DNA from: Oscillospiraceae bacterium
GTDB lineage: Bacteria; Bacillota; Clostridia; Monoglobales; WRAG01
DNA length: 64,000 nucleotides
Direction of reading: 5' to 3'
Assembly (NCBI GenBank): GCA_009780345.1
Contig: WRAG01000007.1
Span: 1 to 64,000 of the forward strand
The number at the start of each line of letters is the position of its first letter. Within the stretch, counting starts at the first letter, position 1. The notes below the pieces were generated by a model that worked only from the letters and a program-made list of their open reading frames with translations, had not been told where the DNA came from and did no database searches. This document shows, piece after piece, positions 16,590 to 25,579 of this stretch. The translations under genes and the position numbers were made by a program.

Positions 16590-17069
16590 ATGAGTGAGTT
16601 GAGATTCACAACAGAAGACGCGATTAGGCAAGCCTACGCACATAAGAAAAGCTTGGTGAGAACAGGCTGGGTTTTGGGTTTAACTTCGTTTGTCGGCGCC
16701 GGATTTCTTTTTTGGCGTTTTGAATGGATAATTTTGCCGATTATATTGGTTCTTTTTGGTTTGCTTATGATTGTGGTAAAATTTTCGTATAAAAAAGCCG
16801 CAAATCGTTTCAGAAAATACGCGCCGCTGATTTTAGAGGAAAATATAACTTCGATTAAAGAAATTGCGATAAAAACAAGAGATTCGTTTAACGATGTAAA
16901 GAACACTTTGGAATTGTTTAAAAACATAGACGCACTTCGAGGAATCGAATTTGATTGGGGCGACGGATCAGCTTCCAACACTTCTGCGCCGCAAATATTA
17001 GTCAACTGCCCGCGTTGCGGCGCGGCAGGACAAGCGGGACAATGCGAATACTGTAATTCGGTGATATAG
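16590..17069 (+). CDS. Two-TM protein with C-terminal zinc ribbon
   Basis: A 159-residue protein with two close transmembrane helices (about residues 24-42 and 46-64), a helical stretch, and a C-terminal CPRCGAAGQAGQCEYC zinc ribbon. It starts 15 bases after the SPFH gene (SD AGAGGG before ATG 16590) and so belongs to the same operon. All three products of this locus carry zinc ribbons, which hints at a shared membrane assembly. I do not recognise a named family. Confidence 0.7.
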   Translation: MSELRFTTEDAIRQAYAHKKSLVRTGWVLGLTSFVGAGFLFWRFEWIILPIILVLFGLLMIVVKFSYKKAANRFRKYAPLILEENITSIKEIAIKTRDSFNDVKNTLELFKNIDALRGIEFDWGDGSASNTSAPQILVNCPRCGAAGQAGQCEYCNSVI

Positions 17070-17071
17070 TT

Positions 17072-17098
17072 AAAAAAGAGCCGCATGGCTCTTTTTTT
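17072..17098 (+). terminator. Terminator of the SPFH operon
   Basis: A run of A, GAGCC-GCAT-GGCTC and a run of T. The same GAGCC stem is reused at 39294, 44273, 55866 and 61551. Confidence 0.9.
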
Positions 17099-17188
17099 GA
17101 TCTTTCCATAAAAATATATTAAATTTTTACAAAAACATGGAACTTTTTCGCCATTTTGCATGTCTAATATGTATATATTTTATATATG

Positions 17189-17226
17189 TTACGCAAAAAT
17201 GCGTGCATTACGCAAAAATGCGTGCA
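17189..17226 (+). promoter_or_regulatory. Tandem 19-bp palindrome upstream of the A2M-like gene
   Basis: Two perfect head-to-tail copies of TTACGCAAAAATGCGTGCA (17189-17207 and 17208-17226). Each contains the inverted repeat ACGCA-AAAA-TGCGT. They end 5 bases before the SD. They may be paired operator sites or RNA hairpins controlling translation. Confidence 0.6.
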
Positions 17227-17240
17227 AAGGAGAGAGAATA

Positions 17241-20200
17241 ATGAGAAAAAGCATTTCGGTTTGTCTGGTAATTGCTATTTTACTAAGCCTTATTCCGGGG
17301 ATTATTACGGGAACGGCGGCAACGCCGGCAAGAGGCGGTTACACGCTTGCGCCGGTGACGTTTGGCAGAACGGGAGTTGACGTTTCCTCCTCGTTCATAC
17401 TAACTTCGCCTGACGTGACGACTGCATACGAAGTTGCGGCAAAACTGTCCATTGACGGGCAGCCGCAGCCGGATATTTCCGCCGTGTCGGACAGCGGCAC
17501 GGAATTTATTATCACTCCTGTGGTAATATTGGCGTCAAATACTTTATACATATTCCGTATTACGAGAGAATACGAAGACGATATCACTTGGGCGTTTCAA
17601 ACCGCGCGAAGATTTCAGATTACGTCGAATTTCCCGGCAAACGAAGCGACAAATGTGCCGATAAACACCGGAATAGAAGTAACATTCTCGGAAGAAGACT
17701 TCACGGCGATAGATTATTTCTTCAGCATATATCCTAACGTTGCGGGACGGTTTGAAACCCGCAGAAACACGGCAGTGTTCGTGCCAACTTCACGTCTGGA
17801 ATATCAAACGGTTTATACCGTTACGATACGAGCGGGAATCAGGCTTGAGGGAACAAACGACGAACTGCTCACCGATTACGTGTGGTCGTTTGAAACGGCA
17901 GAGCGTCCTGACCCTCGTCCGCCCCGTCAGCCGCGTGAAAACTGGCAAAGTGTATCTTTTGACTTCAGCTATGTTGAATTACCGACGATCGAGCCGCCAA
18001 GTGTTAGATATAATGTTAGTTTTAACAGAGATTTCCCGCGTCCGCAACCTAGAATAAACGTTTACAGGCTTGACACGAACGCGGAAACCATGCAGGCGAT
18101 TCGTCGGTTATTGAACACGCCGCGCTGGTCGCGATTCGCGAGGGAAGAAAACTTTATCGACACAAGAGGCTTAACCCGCGTTACATCCTTTGACGCGCCT
18201 GCTCCCGACGAGGATAATCAATGGTCATGGATGAACACATTAGAGTTTCCGCAAAGCTTGCCGCAAGGGTTTTATTTGATTGAGGCGACGGTTTTGGATA
18301 ACAGAGATCAAATGATTATCCAAATCAATGATTTGCCGATTCAGATTATCTCGGACGATGATAAGACAATTTTTTGGGTAAACGACATCGTAACCGGCGG
18401 CGCGCTTGCGGGCGCAACGGTGCGTGACTCTGTTGGCGGCGGAACGTATACCACCGATGAGCATGGTGTCGCGGTAATCAACCGAGCGGTAGCCACCGAG
18501 ATAGACGAGCAAATCACCGTGACCGCGCGGGACGGCAGAACCGCGGTTTGGCTGCCTACCGGAGGTTGGCCGAGTTGGGGCTGGAGCGGCGGCAGATTTA
18601 ACATGGGCAACGCCAACGAGGCGTACTGGACGGCGTTGCAGCTTGACCGCACGCTGTTCCAGCCTGACGACACGCTCTATTTCTGGGGATTCGCGCAGTG
18701 CCGCCGAAACAGCGAGCAAATAAACTACCTCACCGCCGTTCTTCGACAAGGTGGCTGGAGCCGCTGGAGCGGCACGGGCAGAGATATACTTCACAGACAA
18801 GTTGTACACCTTCATAATGGCGTATATTCGGACGAAATAAGGCTTCCGATGTTGGATACAGGTTCGTATGTGCTTACGATTTACCACGGCGACATCGTTT
18901 TGAACACTATGCACTTTAGCGTGGAGAACTACGTAAAACCGCCGTATCAAATCACCGTAAGCGCAGACAGACGAGCGATATTCGTCGACGAGGAAGTGAC
19001 CTTTACCGCAACCGCCGCGTTTTTCGAGGGAACTCCGTTGCCCGAACTGGATATTTCATACAGAGTATGGGGTTGGGGCGACTTAAACAATTCAGTAAAC
19101 GAAAGCGGCATAACAAATATGGACGGCGAAATAAGTGTGAGCCAAACGCCGATTCCGCGCGCTGCCGCGCAAGGGCAAACCGGCATGGAATTCACCGCCG
19201 AGGCAACATTGCCCGAAATCGGTCGAACTATGGCAAGAACTTCGGTTCAAGTTTTTATCAACGATATCGATGTTCGCGCGCGCGCGACAAGAGAAAAGGG
19301 AGAACCGGGACGTTCGGTAAGCGCGAATATTACCGTTGACGTAAACTCGATCACGCTTGACCGTATAAACGACGGAACATCGCGGCATTGGGGCGACTTC
19401 CTCGACGAGCCGGTGAACAACCAAAACATATCTGTCAATATTTACAGAGAATATTGGGTAAGAATTAACACCGGCGAAGTTTGGTACAGCCATTCCGAAA
19501 GAAGAACTTTCCCAATCTACCGTCATGAACGCCGTGAAGAGCGGATTAACAGCTTTAATATGCGCACAAACAGCGACGGCGTTGCCGAGCGTAACTTTAC
19601 GTTGCCGAATCGGGAGCGGGAAAGCTATTTCGCGCGGATACAAACCGTTGACGGAAACGGCAGAACCATCAATCACCGCGTTTGGATAGGCAGAGATTGG
19701 TCAAGCTGGTGGTGGCAAGCCGAGTCAAACGACATTTTCCTGCAAAACGATAGCGAAACCGGCGTTTACGCGCTCGGTGACGATGTAACCTTAACCCTTA
19801 TGCGCGGCGTGGACACTGTAACAAGCGGAAACTTCCTGTTTGTAAATATGCAGCGCGGGATTCAAAGCTTCCAAGCGGGTCAAAACCCGTATACATTCGA
19901 ATTTTCGGCGGAACACATTCCGAACGTCATCGTTCACGCGTATCACTTTAACGGCTTTACATATGAGTCGAACAGTTGGAACATGTCCGAGAATATCCGC
20001 TTCGATTTCGAGCAAAATGACTTGATTATAACCGTCGAAACCGACCAGGAAACCTATCAGCCGGGCGATATGTTTAACGCTAACATCACCGTCACCGATA
20101 TTCACGGAAATCCGGTTGAAGCGGCGATCAATATAAGCGTCGTCGACGAAGCGCTGTTCGCGCTTCAGGATTATACGGTTAATACGCTAAGTTCGCTATA

Positions 20201-22313
20201 CCATACCGTAAGTTCGGGCTTACGATTTACCACATCAACCCATCGAACGTTTTTCCCGTCTGACGAAACGGTGGAAAGTATGTCGTTGAATCGCGCCGCT
20301 ATGGGAGGTGTGGGCGCATCGCTGGGTGCGGGTCCCGGACCGGCACCCGCACCACCAATGGACTTCGCCGCCGAATTAGACGATTCATACGGTGGCGCAG
20401 ACGCGCATTTGCGTGAAGTGTTCGAAGACACCGCGCACTTCGCGGTAATTCACACTAACGCCCAAGGCACGGCGCAGCATAGCTTCCGACTTCCCGATAA
20501 TATCACATCGTGGCGTTTAACCGTGTCGGGCATAAGTAACGATTTGCACGCAGGAAATTTGGTGCGGAATATCATCGTTACCATGCCGATGTTCTTGAAT
20601 TATTCGATTAACAGCACGTTTTTGACCGGCGATTTTCCGACGCTCGGCGTAAATGTGTTCGGAACAAGTTTGGCCGGCGGCGAAACGGTAGAATTCCAAG
20701 TTTGGGACGAATCGAATCCGTATGACGTGCGCACCGCCGGCGGCGCAGCGTTCGAACGCGTCAACATTCCGCTTTGGGAGATGGCTCATGAGGGCAGCGG
20801 CGCGCTTATCATTCGCGCGACGGTCAGCAATGGCATGACCGACATGGTTCGACACCAATATCAGGTGCTTCGAACCTATCGCCAAATTGACGCCGCGGTA
20901 TTTTACGATAACATATCACCCGGCACGGATTTCGTCGTCGGAAGCGGCGGACTTACAAATATCACCTTTACCGACAGAAGCCGCGGACGTTATTTGTGGC
21001 AGTTGACCTGGTTGCGCAACTCGTGGGGAAGTAGAATCGAACGAATGGTCGTGCGCCGTGAAGCGAACAACCTTCTGCGAACGTATTTCCCTGATCTGAG
21101 TTTGTCTTGGACGAACGACAGCTTCGACGCGCGTCAATTCCAGCAAAGTAACGGCGGAATTGCCATATTGCCGCACGCCGAAGCGGATCTTTTGACTACC
21201 GTAAGGCTTATGCCGTTTATTATGAACGAAATCAACATCGGCGCGCTTCGAAATTACCTTTACAACATCTTCAAGGGCGACAACGCCGACAACAAAATTA
21301 TCGCACTTTACGGACTTGCAATATTGCGCGAGCCTGTGTTGCTGTATTTGAACAATTACGCGCTGCTTGACGACCTGTCAATCAGAGATTTAACCTACAT
21401 CGCGCTTGGCTATCACGCGTTGGGCGAAGTTGAACTTGCGGCGGAGATGTACGACACGCGAATCGCGCCGTATTTGGAAGGCTTCGCGCCGTATTACCGC
21501 GTGAACGTCGGCGTTGACATGGACGATATCTTGGACGCAACATCTGCCGCGCTTACACTTGCGCAAAAGCTTGAAAGACCGGAAGTAGACGGACTGTATT
21601 TATACCTTGTTCGCAACCGCGGTGTCGATTTGCTAACTAACCTCGAGCGTCTTGCGCATATCCGCCGCAATATCGGCAGAGCAACTGCCGAAGCGGGCAG
21701 CATAACCTACACCCTGTTCGGCGAGGAGTTTACAAGAGATCTTAGCCGTTGGGGCTGGGGCGGCGGAAAGCATACTTTGCGAATCCCCGCGCAAAACATG
21801 CACGAATTCAGACTGATTGAAGTGACCGGCGACGTTAGCGCGGTGTCAACGTTCAGGCAACCCATGTCCGACGCCGCTCAATACAATGTCGATCATGACA
21901 TAACCGTCCGCCGCCGCTTCTACCGTGTCGGCGGAGACGGAAACTATACCTGGGAGTTCGAGCAAGGCGATATCGTTCGCGTTAACCTATGGATCGACTA
22001 TTCGGCGAAAGCGATACAAGGTTCGTACGTCGTTACCGATTTCTTGCCGGCAGGACTTCAATTTATCCCCGACAGCGCGAGAATCCCGGGTTCCGAACGT
22101 TTCGGAATCGGTCATTTACGCTGGGCGCGCGTGGAAGGGCAGAGAGTGCAGTTCTTCGACCACAACAGTTGGTTTAACAGCGGGCGATTGTATTACTACT
22201 ACGCGCGGGTTATAAGCCCCGGAACGTTCAGGGCAGAGGGAACATTGGTTCAGAATCTAAACGCGCCGACTTACTTCACCATCGGCGAAGACGACGTAGT
22301 GGTGATTAGATGA
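17241..22313 (+). CDS. Large secreted alpha-2-macroglobulin-like protein
   Basis: 1690 residues with a signal peptide (residues 1-30), an Ig-like domain near 135-235 (FPANEATNVPINTGIEVTFS), several macroglobulin-type beta domains, and an A2M core near 1055-1110 (TAHFAVIHTNAQGTAQHSFRL, then P-D-N-I-T-S-W-R). The rest is an alpha-helical thioester-domain-like part and a C-terminal beta domain. I find no CxEQ thioester, so it resembles thioester-less bacterial A2Ms (YfaS type). There is no lipobox. ATG 17241 has SD AAAGGAGAGAG. Bacterial A2Ms are thought to inhibit proteases or protect the envelope. A pbpC partner, common in Proteobacteria, is absent. Confidence 0.85.
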   Translation: MRKSISVCLVIAILLSLIPGIITGTAATPARGGYTLAPVTFGRTGVDVSSSFILTSPDVTTAYEVAAKLSIDGQPQPDISAVSDSGTEFIITPVVILASNTLYIFRITREYEDDITWAFQTARRFQITSNFPANEATNVPINTGIEVTFSEEDFTAIDYFFSIYPNVAGRFETRRNTAVFVPTSRLEYQTVYTVTIRAGIRLEGTNDELLTDYVWSFETAERPDPRPPRQPRENWQSVSFDFSYVELPTIEPPSVRYNVSFNRDFPRPQPRINVYRLDTNAETMQAIRRLLNTPRWSRFAREENFIDTRGLTRVTSFDAPAPDEDNQWSWMNTLEFPQSLPQGFYLIEATVLDNRDQMIIQINDLPIQIISDDDKTIFWVNDIVTGGALAGATVRDSVGGGTYTTDEHGVAVINRAVATEIDEQITVTARDGRTAVWLPTGGWPSWGWSGGRFNMGNANEAYWTALQLDRTLFQPDDTLYFWGFAQCRRNSEQINYLTAVLRQGGWSRWSGTGRDILHRQVVHLHNGVYSDEIRLPMLDTGSYVLTIYHGDIVLNTMHFSVENYVKPPYQITVSADRRAIFVDEEVTFTATAAFFEGTPLPELDISYRVWGWGDLNNSVNESGITNMDGEISVSQTPIPRAAAQGQTGMEFTAEATLPEIGRTMARTSVQVFINDIDVRARATREKGEPGRSVSANITVDVNSITLDRINDGTSRHWGDFLDEPVNNQNISVNIYREYWVRINTGEVWYSHSERRTFPIYRHERREERINSFNMRTNSDGVAERNFTLPNRERESYFARIQTVDGNGRTINHRVWIGRDWSSWWWQAESNDIFLQNDSETGVYALGDDVTLTLMRGVDTVTSGNFLFVNMQRGIQSFQAGQNPYTFEFSAEHIPNVIVHAYHFNGFTYESNSWNMSENIRFDFEQNDLIITVETDQETYQPGDMFNANITVTDIHGNPVEAAINISVVDEALFALQDYTVNTLSSLYHTVSSGLRFTTSTHRTFFPSDETVESMSLNRAAMGGVGASLGAGPGPAPAPPMDFAAELDDSYGGADAHLREVFEDTAHFAVIHTNAQGTAQHSFRLPDNITSWRLTVSGISNDLHAGNLVRNIIVTMPMFLNYSINSTFLTGDFPTLGVNVFGTSLAGGETVEFQVWDESNPYDVRTAGGAAFERVNIPLWEMAHEGSGALIIRATVSNGMTDMVRHQYQVLRTYRQIDAAVFYDNISPGTDFVVGSGGLTNITFTDRSRGRYLWQLTWLRNSWGSRIERMVVRREANNLLRTYFPDLSLSWTNDSFDARQFQQSNGGIAILPHAEADLLTTVRLMPFIMNEINIGALRNYLYNIFKGDNADNKIIALYGLAILREPVLLYLNNYALLDDLSIRDLTYIALGYHALGEVELAAEMYDTRIAPYLEGFAPYYRVNVGVDMDDILDATSAALTLAQKLERPEVDGLYLYLVRNRGVDLLTNLERLAHIRRNIGRATAEAGSITYTLFGEEFTRDLSRWGWGGGKHTLRIPAQNMHEFRLIEVTGDVSAVSTFRQPMSDAAQYNVDHDITVRRRFYRVGGDGNYTWEFEQGDIVRVNLWIDYSAKAIQGSYVVTDFLPAGLQFIPDSARIPGSERFGIGHLRWARVEGQRVQFFDHNSWFNSGRLYYYYARVISPGTFRAEGTLVQNLNAPTYFTIGEDDVVVIR

Positions 22314-22351
22314 GGAAGATAATTGCGCTATTGTTGGTTGTTTCATCGTGA
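22310..22351 (+). pseudogene. Relic start of a signal-peptide gene
   Basis: An ATGA junction with the A2M gene opens a 13-codon frame (MRKIIALLLVVSS) that stops at TGA. Its surroundings (GTGATTAGATGA...) resemble the start of the lipoprotein gene at 22489. It may be a decayed duplicate of that start. Nothing else is seen up to 22488. Confidence 0.35.
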
Positions 22352-22488
22352 ACGATGGTATGAACCAATAACAAGAGATATTATGCGTATATCTATTAAT
22401 CGTGCTTTAAGATACACCAAGAATCTATATGGAAATATTGGGGAACGGCTCGTTTTTTGCGGATAATTATTTAGAAAGCGGTGATTAG

Positions 22489-22899
22489 ATGATGAAAAAG
22501 ACAATTTTAGCGTTACTGGCAATCTCAGCATTGCTATTTTTAGCAGGCTGCGGAAATTCGCACGAAGAGCAGTCATACACGGACAATGTAGACGGTTTTA
22601 TCCCCGACATACTCGCTTTCCATGCGGAAGTTTTGGAATTCGACCCGAATTATTATCTTCAAAACGAAGAGGCATTACTATTCGTTCGCAGTATCACGCC
22701 TGTTGGCCCTCACGAAGTCGGCGGCAGATATTTTATAAGCCGCAACGATTCGGTTGAGTTGCTTAACGCAATTGGCGAGCCTATGTCCATCTCTGACATT
22801 CCGCCGGGAACCATCGTGGACATTACGTATCATGAGAGGGTGCTGCAATCCAAGCCGGCGATTATCCCTAACGCGATTTTGGTTCAAATCGTTGAATAA
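22489..22899 (+). CDS. Small lipoprotein
   Basis: A 136-residue protein with a lipoprotein signal peptide ending in the lipobox LFLAGC (Cys at about residue 21). The mature part is acidic and short. Tandem ATGs at 22489 and 22492 are both possible starts; the SD is the weak AAAGCGGTGA. It follows the A2M-like gene at 175 bases and precedes a bidirectional terminator. The family is not recognised. Confidence 0.7.
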   Translation: MMKKTILALLAISALLFLAGCGNSHEEQSYTDNVDGFIPDILAFHAEVLEFDPNYYLQNEEALLFVRSITPVGPHEVGGRYFISRNDSVELLNAIGEPMSISDIPPGTIVDITYHERVLQSKPAIIPNAILVQIVE

Positions 22900-22904
22900 A
22901 ACTT

Positions 22905-22940
22905 AAAAAAAGCGGCAAGCCGAAAGGCTTGCCGCTTTTT
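22905..22940. terminator. Bidirectional terminator
   Basis: AGCGGCAAGCC-GAAA-GGCTTGCCGCT flanked by A and T runs separates the convergent lipoprotein and merR genes. Confidence 0.9.
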
Positions 22941-22947
22941 AGTTATT

Positions 22948-23733
22948 TTAATCTAATCCGATAACCCGCAATTCGCTTATCGGCTTGTTCACTTCATACT
23001 TTTCGGTAAAAATCTCGGTTTCAATCGCCAAAAATGAACCTTTGACATGTTCTTCAAATACGTCGGAAGCGTTTTCGATCCGACTTTCATTGCTATGCGC
23101 GCAAAAATACGTGCCGCCCGGAATTGTTTTGTAATTCCCCCTCGGCTTGCCTTTCGGCAGTTCGATAAATACATATCGCTGTATTCCCGCAGACGAATAT
23201 TCGCACAAAAGCCCGCTTTCGGCAGAATCTTCATAATCTTCGTCGTTATAGCCCAAATTCAAAAATGAATTTATCATTTCAGTCCAATCAAGCTTGTCAA
23301 AAGGCTGTTCCAAAGGCACGATATAAAAGAATTTCTCTGGAATTTCGACTGAATATATTTCGCCCATACGATGTTTTTTCGATAATGCGATTTGCTGCTC
23401 GGCATGCGCAACAATTCGCAAGCCTTGCTGAAATTTTCTCATTTTCTTCTCCGCAATCTCTTTTCCGTAAGCCAAAAGAGCTGACGCGTCGATAATTTTG
23501 TTCTCGTCAATAAACTTTGTAAGCTCTTTTAACGGAATATCCAACTCGACGCAAAATGTGATTATATTGACTAAATACATCTGATCGAAAGTGTAATACC
23601 GATATTTCGAATGGGGGTCAATGTAAGCGGGTTCAAGCAGCTTAATCCTGTCGTAATACCTTAGCGCCTTTATGCTCGCGCCTGTTAGTTTGGAAATATC
23701 GCCGATTGAGAGCAATTTATTTTGCTTCGCCAT
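22948..23733 (-). CDS. MerR-family regulator with effector-binding domain
   Basis: 261 residues. The N-terminal MerR HTH (SIGDISKLTGASIKALRYYDRIKLLEP, then SKYRYYTFDQMYLV) is followed by a coiled-coil linker and a C-terminal GyrI/BmrR-like effector-binding domain (QRYVFIELPKG, GGTYFCAH). It is divergent from a multidrug-type ABC exporter, and the 100-bp gap holds a MerR-type promoter with a 19-bp spacer. By analogy with BmrR it should activate the exporter when a hydrophobic compound binds. Confidence 0.9.
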   Translation of the reverse strand: MAKQNKLLSIGDISKLTGASIKALRYYDRIKLLEPAYIDPHSKYRYYTFDQMYLVNIITFCVELDIPLKELTKFIDENKIIDASALLAYGKEIAEKKMRKFQQGLRIVAHAEQQIALSKKHRMGEIYSVEIPEKFFYIVPLEQPFDKLDWTEMINSFLNLGYNDEDYEDSAESGLLCEYSSAGIQRYVFIELPKGKPRGNYKTIPGGTYFCAHSNESRIENASDVFEEHVKGSFLAIETEIFTEKYEVNKPISELRVIGLD

Positions 23734-23761
23734 AAAAAATCTCCTTTCTCGAAAATAATGC

Positions 23762-23792
23762 TTGACTCTACCCTAGGGGGATATGTTACAAT
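23762..23792 (+). promoter_or_regulatory. MerR-type promoter/operator of the ABC exporter operon
   Basis: TTGACT (23762-23767) and TACAAT (23787-23792) are separated by an overlong 19-base spacer containing the dyad CTACCCTAGGGGG. A 19-bp spacer with a central palindrome is diagnostic for MerR-family activation. Confidence 0.8.
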
Positions 23793-23833
23793 AATTAATT
23801 GTATCACAGATTTTTGCAAAGGTAAAGTGAAAT

Positions 23834-25579
23834 ATGTTAAAAATTTTCGAATTTATGAAACCTTACACCGGCATGCTTTTATGCGCCGTCGCTCTTCTTT
23901 TGGTAGAGGCGATTTGCGCGCTTGTGCTGCCCGGATATATGGCGGACATTGTAAACGACGGCGTAATTCCCGGGAATATACCGTTTATTTGGCGCACCGG
24001 CGCGAGAATGATTGGAATAACGCTACTTAGCGTCGCCGCCGCCGTTTCTATGGGATATTTTTCCGCAAAGACGTCAACAGGCGTAGCGAACGACCTGCGG
24101 GAAGCAGTATTCAAAAAAGTTTTAAGCTTTTCGAACGCTGAAGTGAACCAATTCGCGACCTCGTCGCTTATAACCCGCACAACAAACGACATCTCGCAAA
24201 TCCAATCTACCATGATGATGGCGATTCGTCTGTTTATTTACGCGCCGATTATCGGCGTTGGCGGAATTATTCGCGCGCTTGACCGAAGCGTATCCATGAC
24301 ATGGATCATCGCCATTGCGACCATTGCCATGGTTGGAATCATGGGAATTCTATACGTTGTCGCCTTACCGAAATTCAAGATTGTGCAAACTTTGATTGAC
24401 CGATTAAACTTGGTTTCTCGCGAAAACCTAAGCGGAATTTTAATCGTCCGCGCGTTTAGCACGCAAAGGTTTGAAAAGAAGCGTTTCGACAAAGCGAACA
24501 AAGATTTGGCAGAAACGAACCTATTCGTAGACCAGGTATTCGCGTTTATGACGCCGGTTATTATGCTGATCATGAATCTTACAACCGCGGTTATCGTTTG
24601 GGTCGGCGCGCGGCAAGCGTCGGCGTTTCGAATCGACATCGGCGACATTTTCGCATTCTTGCAGTATGGAATGCTGATCATCTTCGCATTTTTGATGGTT
24701 TCGTTTATGTTTACGCTTCTGCCTCGCGCCGCCGTGTCGGCGCAGCGGATTCGCGAAGTGCTTGAAACCGAGAGCAGTATTCAATACAGAGACAATATAT
24801 TGCCGCTTCCCGCTGATTTTAAAGGAATGGTCGAGTTTAAAAACGTAAGTTTTCGCTATCCCGACGCAATGGAGGGCGACGAAAACGTGCTAAACAACAT
24901 CAGTTTCACCGCCAAACCCGGCGAAACTACGGCGATTATCGGTTCCACCGGTTCAGGGAAAACATCCATATTTAAGTTGTTGTTACGATTTTACGACGTA
25001 ACCGACGGCGCGGTTTTGCTTGATAACATAGACATTCGCGACATAGACAAGGAAGAATTGCACGACAAAATCGGATATATCCCGCAAAAGGCGCTGCTGT
25101 TTACCGGAACCATCCGCTCGAACCTGCTTTACGCCGACAAAACAGCGTCCGACGAGCGAATCCGAACCGCGGCGGACATCGCGCAAGCAACCGAATTTAT
25201 CGAAAACATGCCGGATGGATACGATTCCAACGTCGCGCAAGGCGGCTCGAATCTATCGGGCGGACAGAGGCAGCGGCTTTCAATCGCGCGCGCATTGGTG
25301 AAAAACGCGCCGATTTATCTGTTTGACGACAGTTTTTCGGCGCTGGACGTAAAAACCGATGCCAATCTTCGCGCCGCGCTGAAGCAGAAAACCGCCTTAA
25401 GCACTAAAATCATCATTGCGCAAAGAATTTCTTCCATTATGGATGCCGACCAAATTGTGGTTATAGATAACGGCAGAACGGTTGGGATTGGCACCCACTC
25501 CAATTTAATGAAAACCTGCGAAGTATATCAAGAAATCGCGGCTTCTCAATTAACAGACGAGGAGTTGATGAACGCATGA
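23834..25579 (+). CDS. ABC exporter subunit A (permease-ATPase)
   Basis: 581 residues: six transmembrane helices (to about 310) fused to a nucleotide-binding domain with Walker A GSTGSGKT, Q-loop PQKAL, signature LSGGQRQR and Walker B IYLFDDSFSALD. The residue after the Walker B aspartate is D instead of the catalytic E, so this subunit's Walker B site is the degenerate one of a heterodimeric exporter of LmrCD/BmrCD type. Its stop overlaps the next gene (ATGA). Expression is probably induced through the divergent MerR regulator. Confidence 0.93.
   Translation: MLKIFEFMKPYTGMLLCAVALLLVEAICALVLPGYMADIVNDGVIPGNIPFIWRTGARMIGITLLSVAAAVSMGYFSAKTSTGVANDLREAVFKKVLSFSNAEVNQFATSSLITRTTNDISQIQSTMMMAIRLFIYAPIIGVGGIIRALDRSVSMTWIIAIATIAMVGIMGILYVVALPKFKIVQTLIDRLNLVSRENLSGILIVRAFSTQRFEKKRFDKANKDLAETNLFVDQVFAFMTPVIMLIMNLTTAVIVWVGARQASAFRIDIGDIFAFLQYGMLIIFAFLMVSFMFTLLPRAAVSAQRIREVLETESSIQYRDNILPLPADFKGMVEFKNVSFRYPDAMEGDENVLNNISFTAKPGETTAIIGSTGSGKTSIFKLLLRFYDVTDGAVLLDNIDIRDIDKEELHDKIGYIPQKALLFTGTIRSNLLYADKTASDERIRTAADIAQATEFIENMPDGYDSNVAQGGSNLSGGQRQRLSIARALVKNAPIYLFDDSFSALDVKTDANLRAALKQKTALSTKIIIAQRISSIMDADQIVVIDNGRTVGIGTHSNLMKTCEVYQEIAASQLTDEELMNA

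Noticed and set aside
17189-17226. CRISPR-like repeat
   Set aside because: Two directly adjacent copies with no spacer and no cas genes; it is a tandem duplication.
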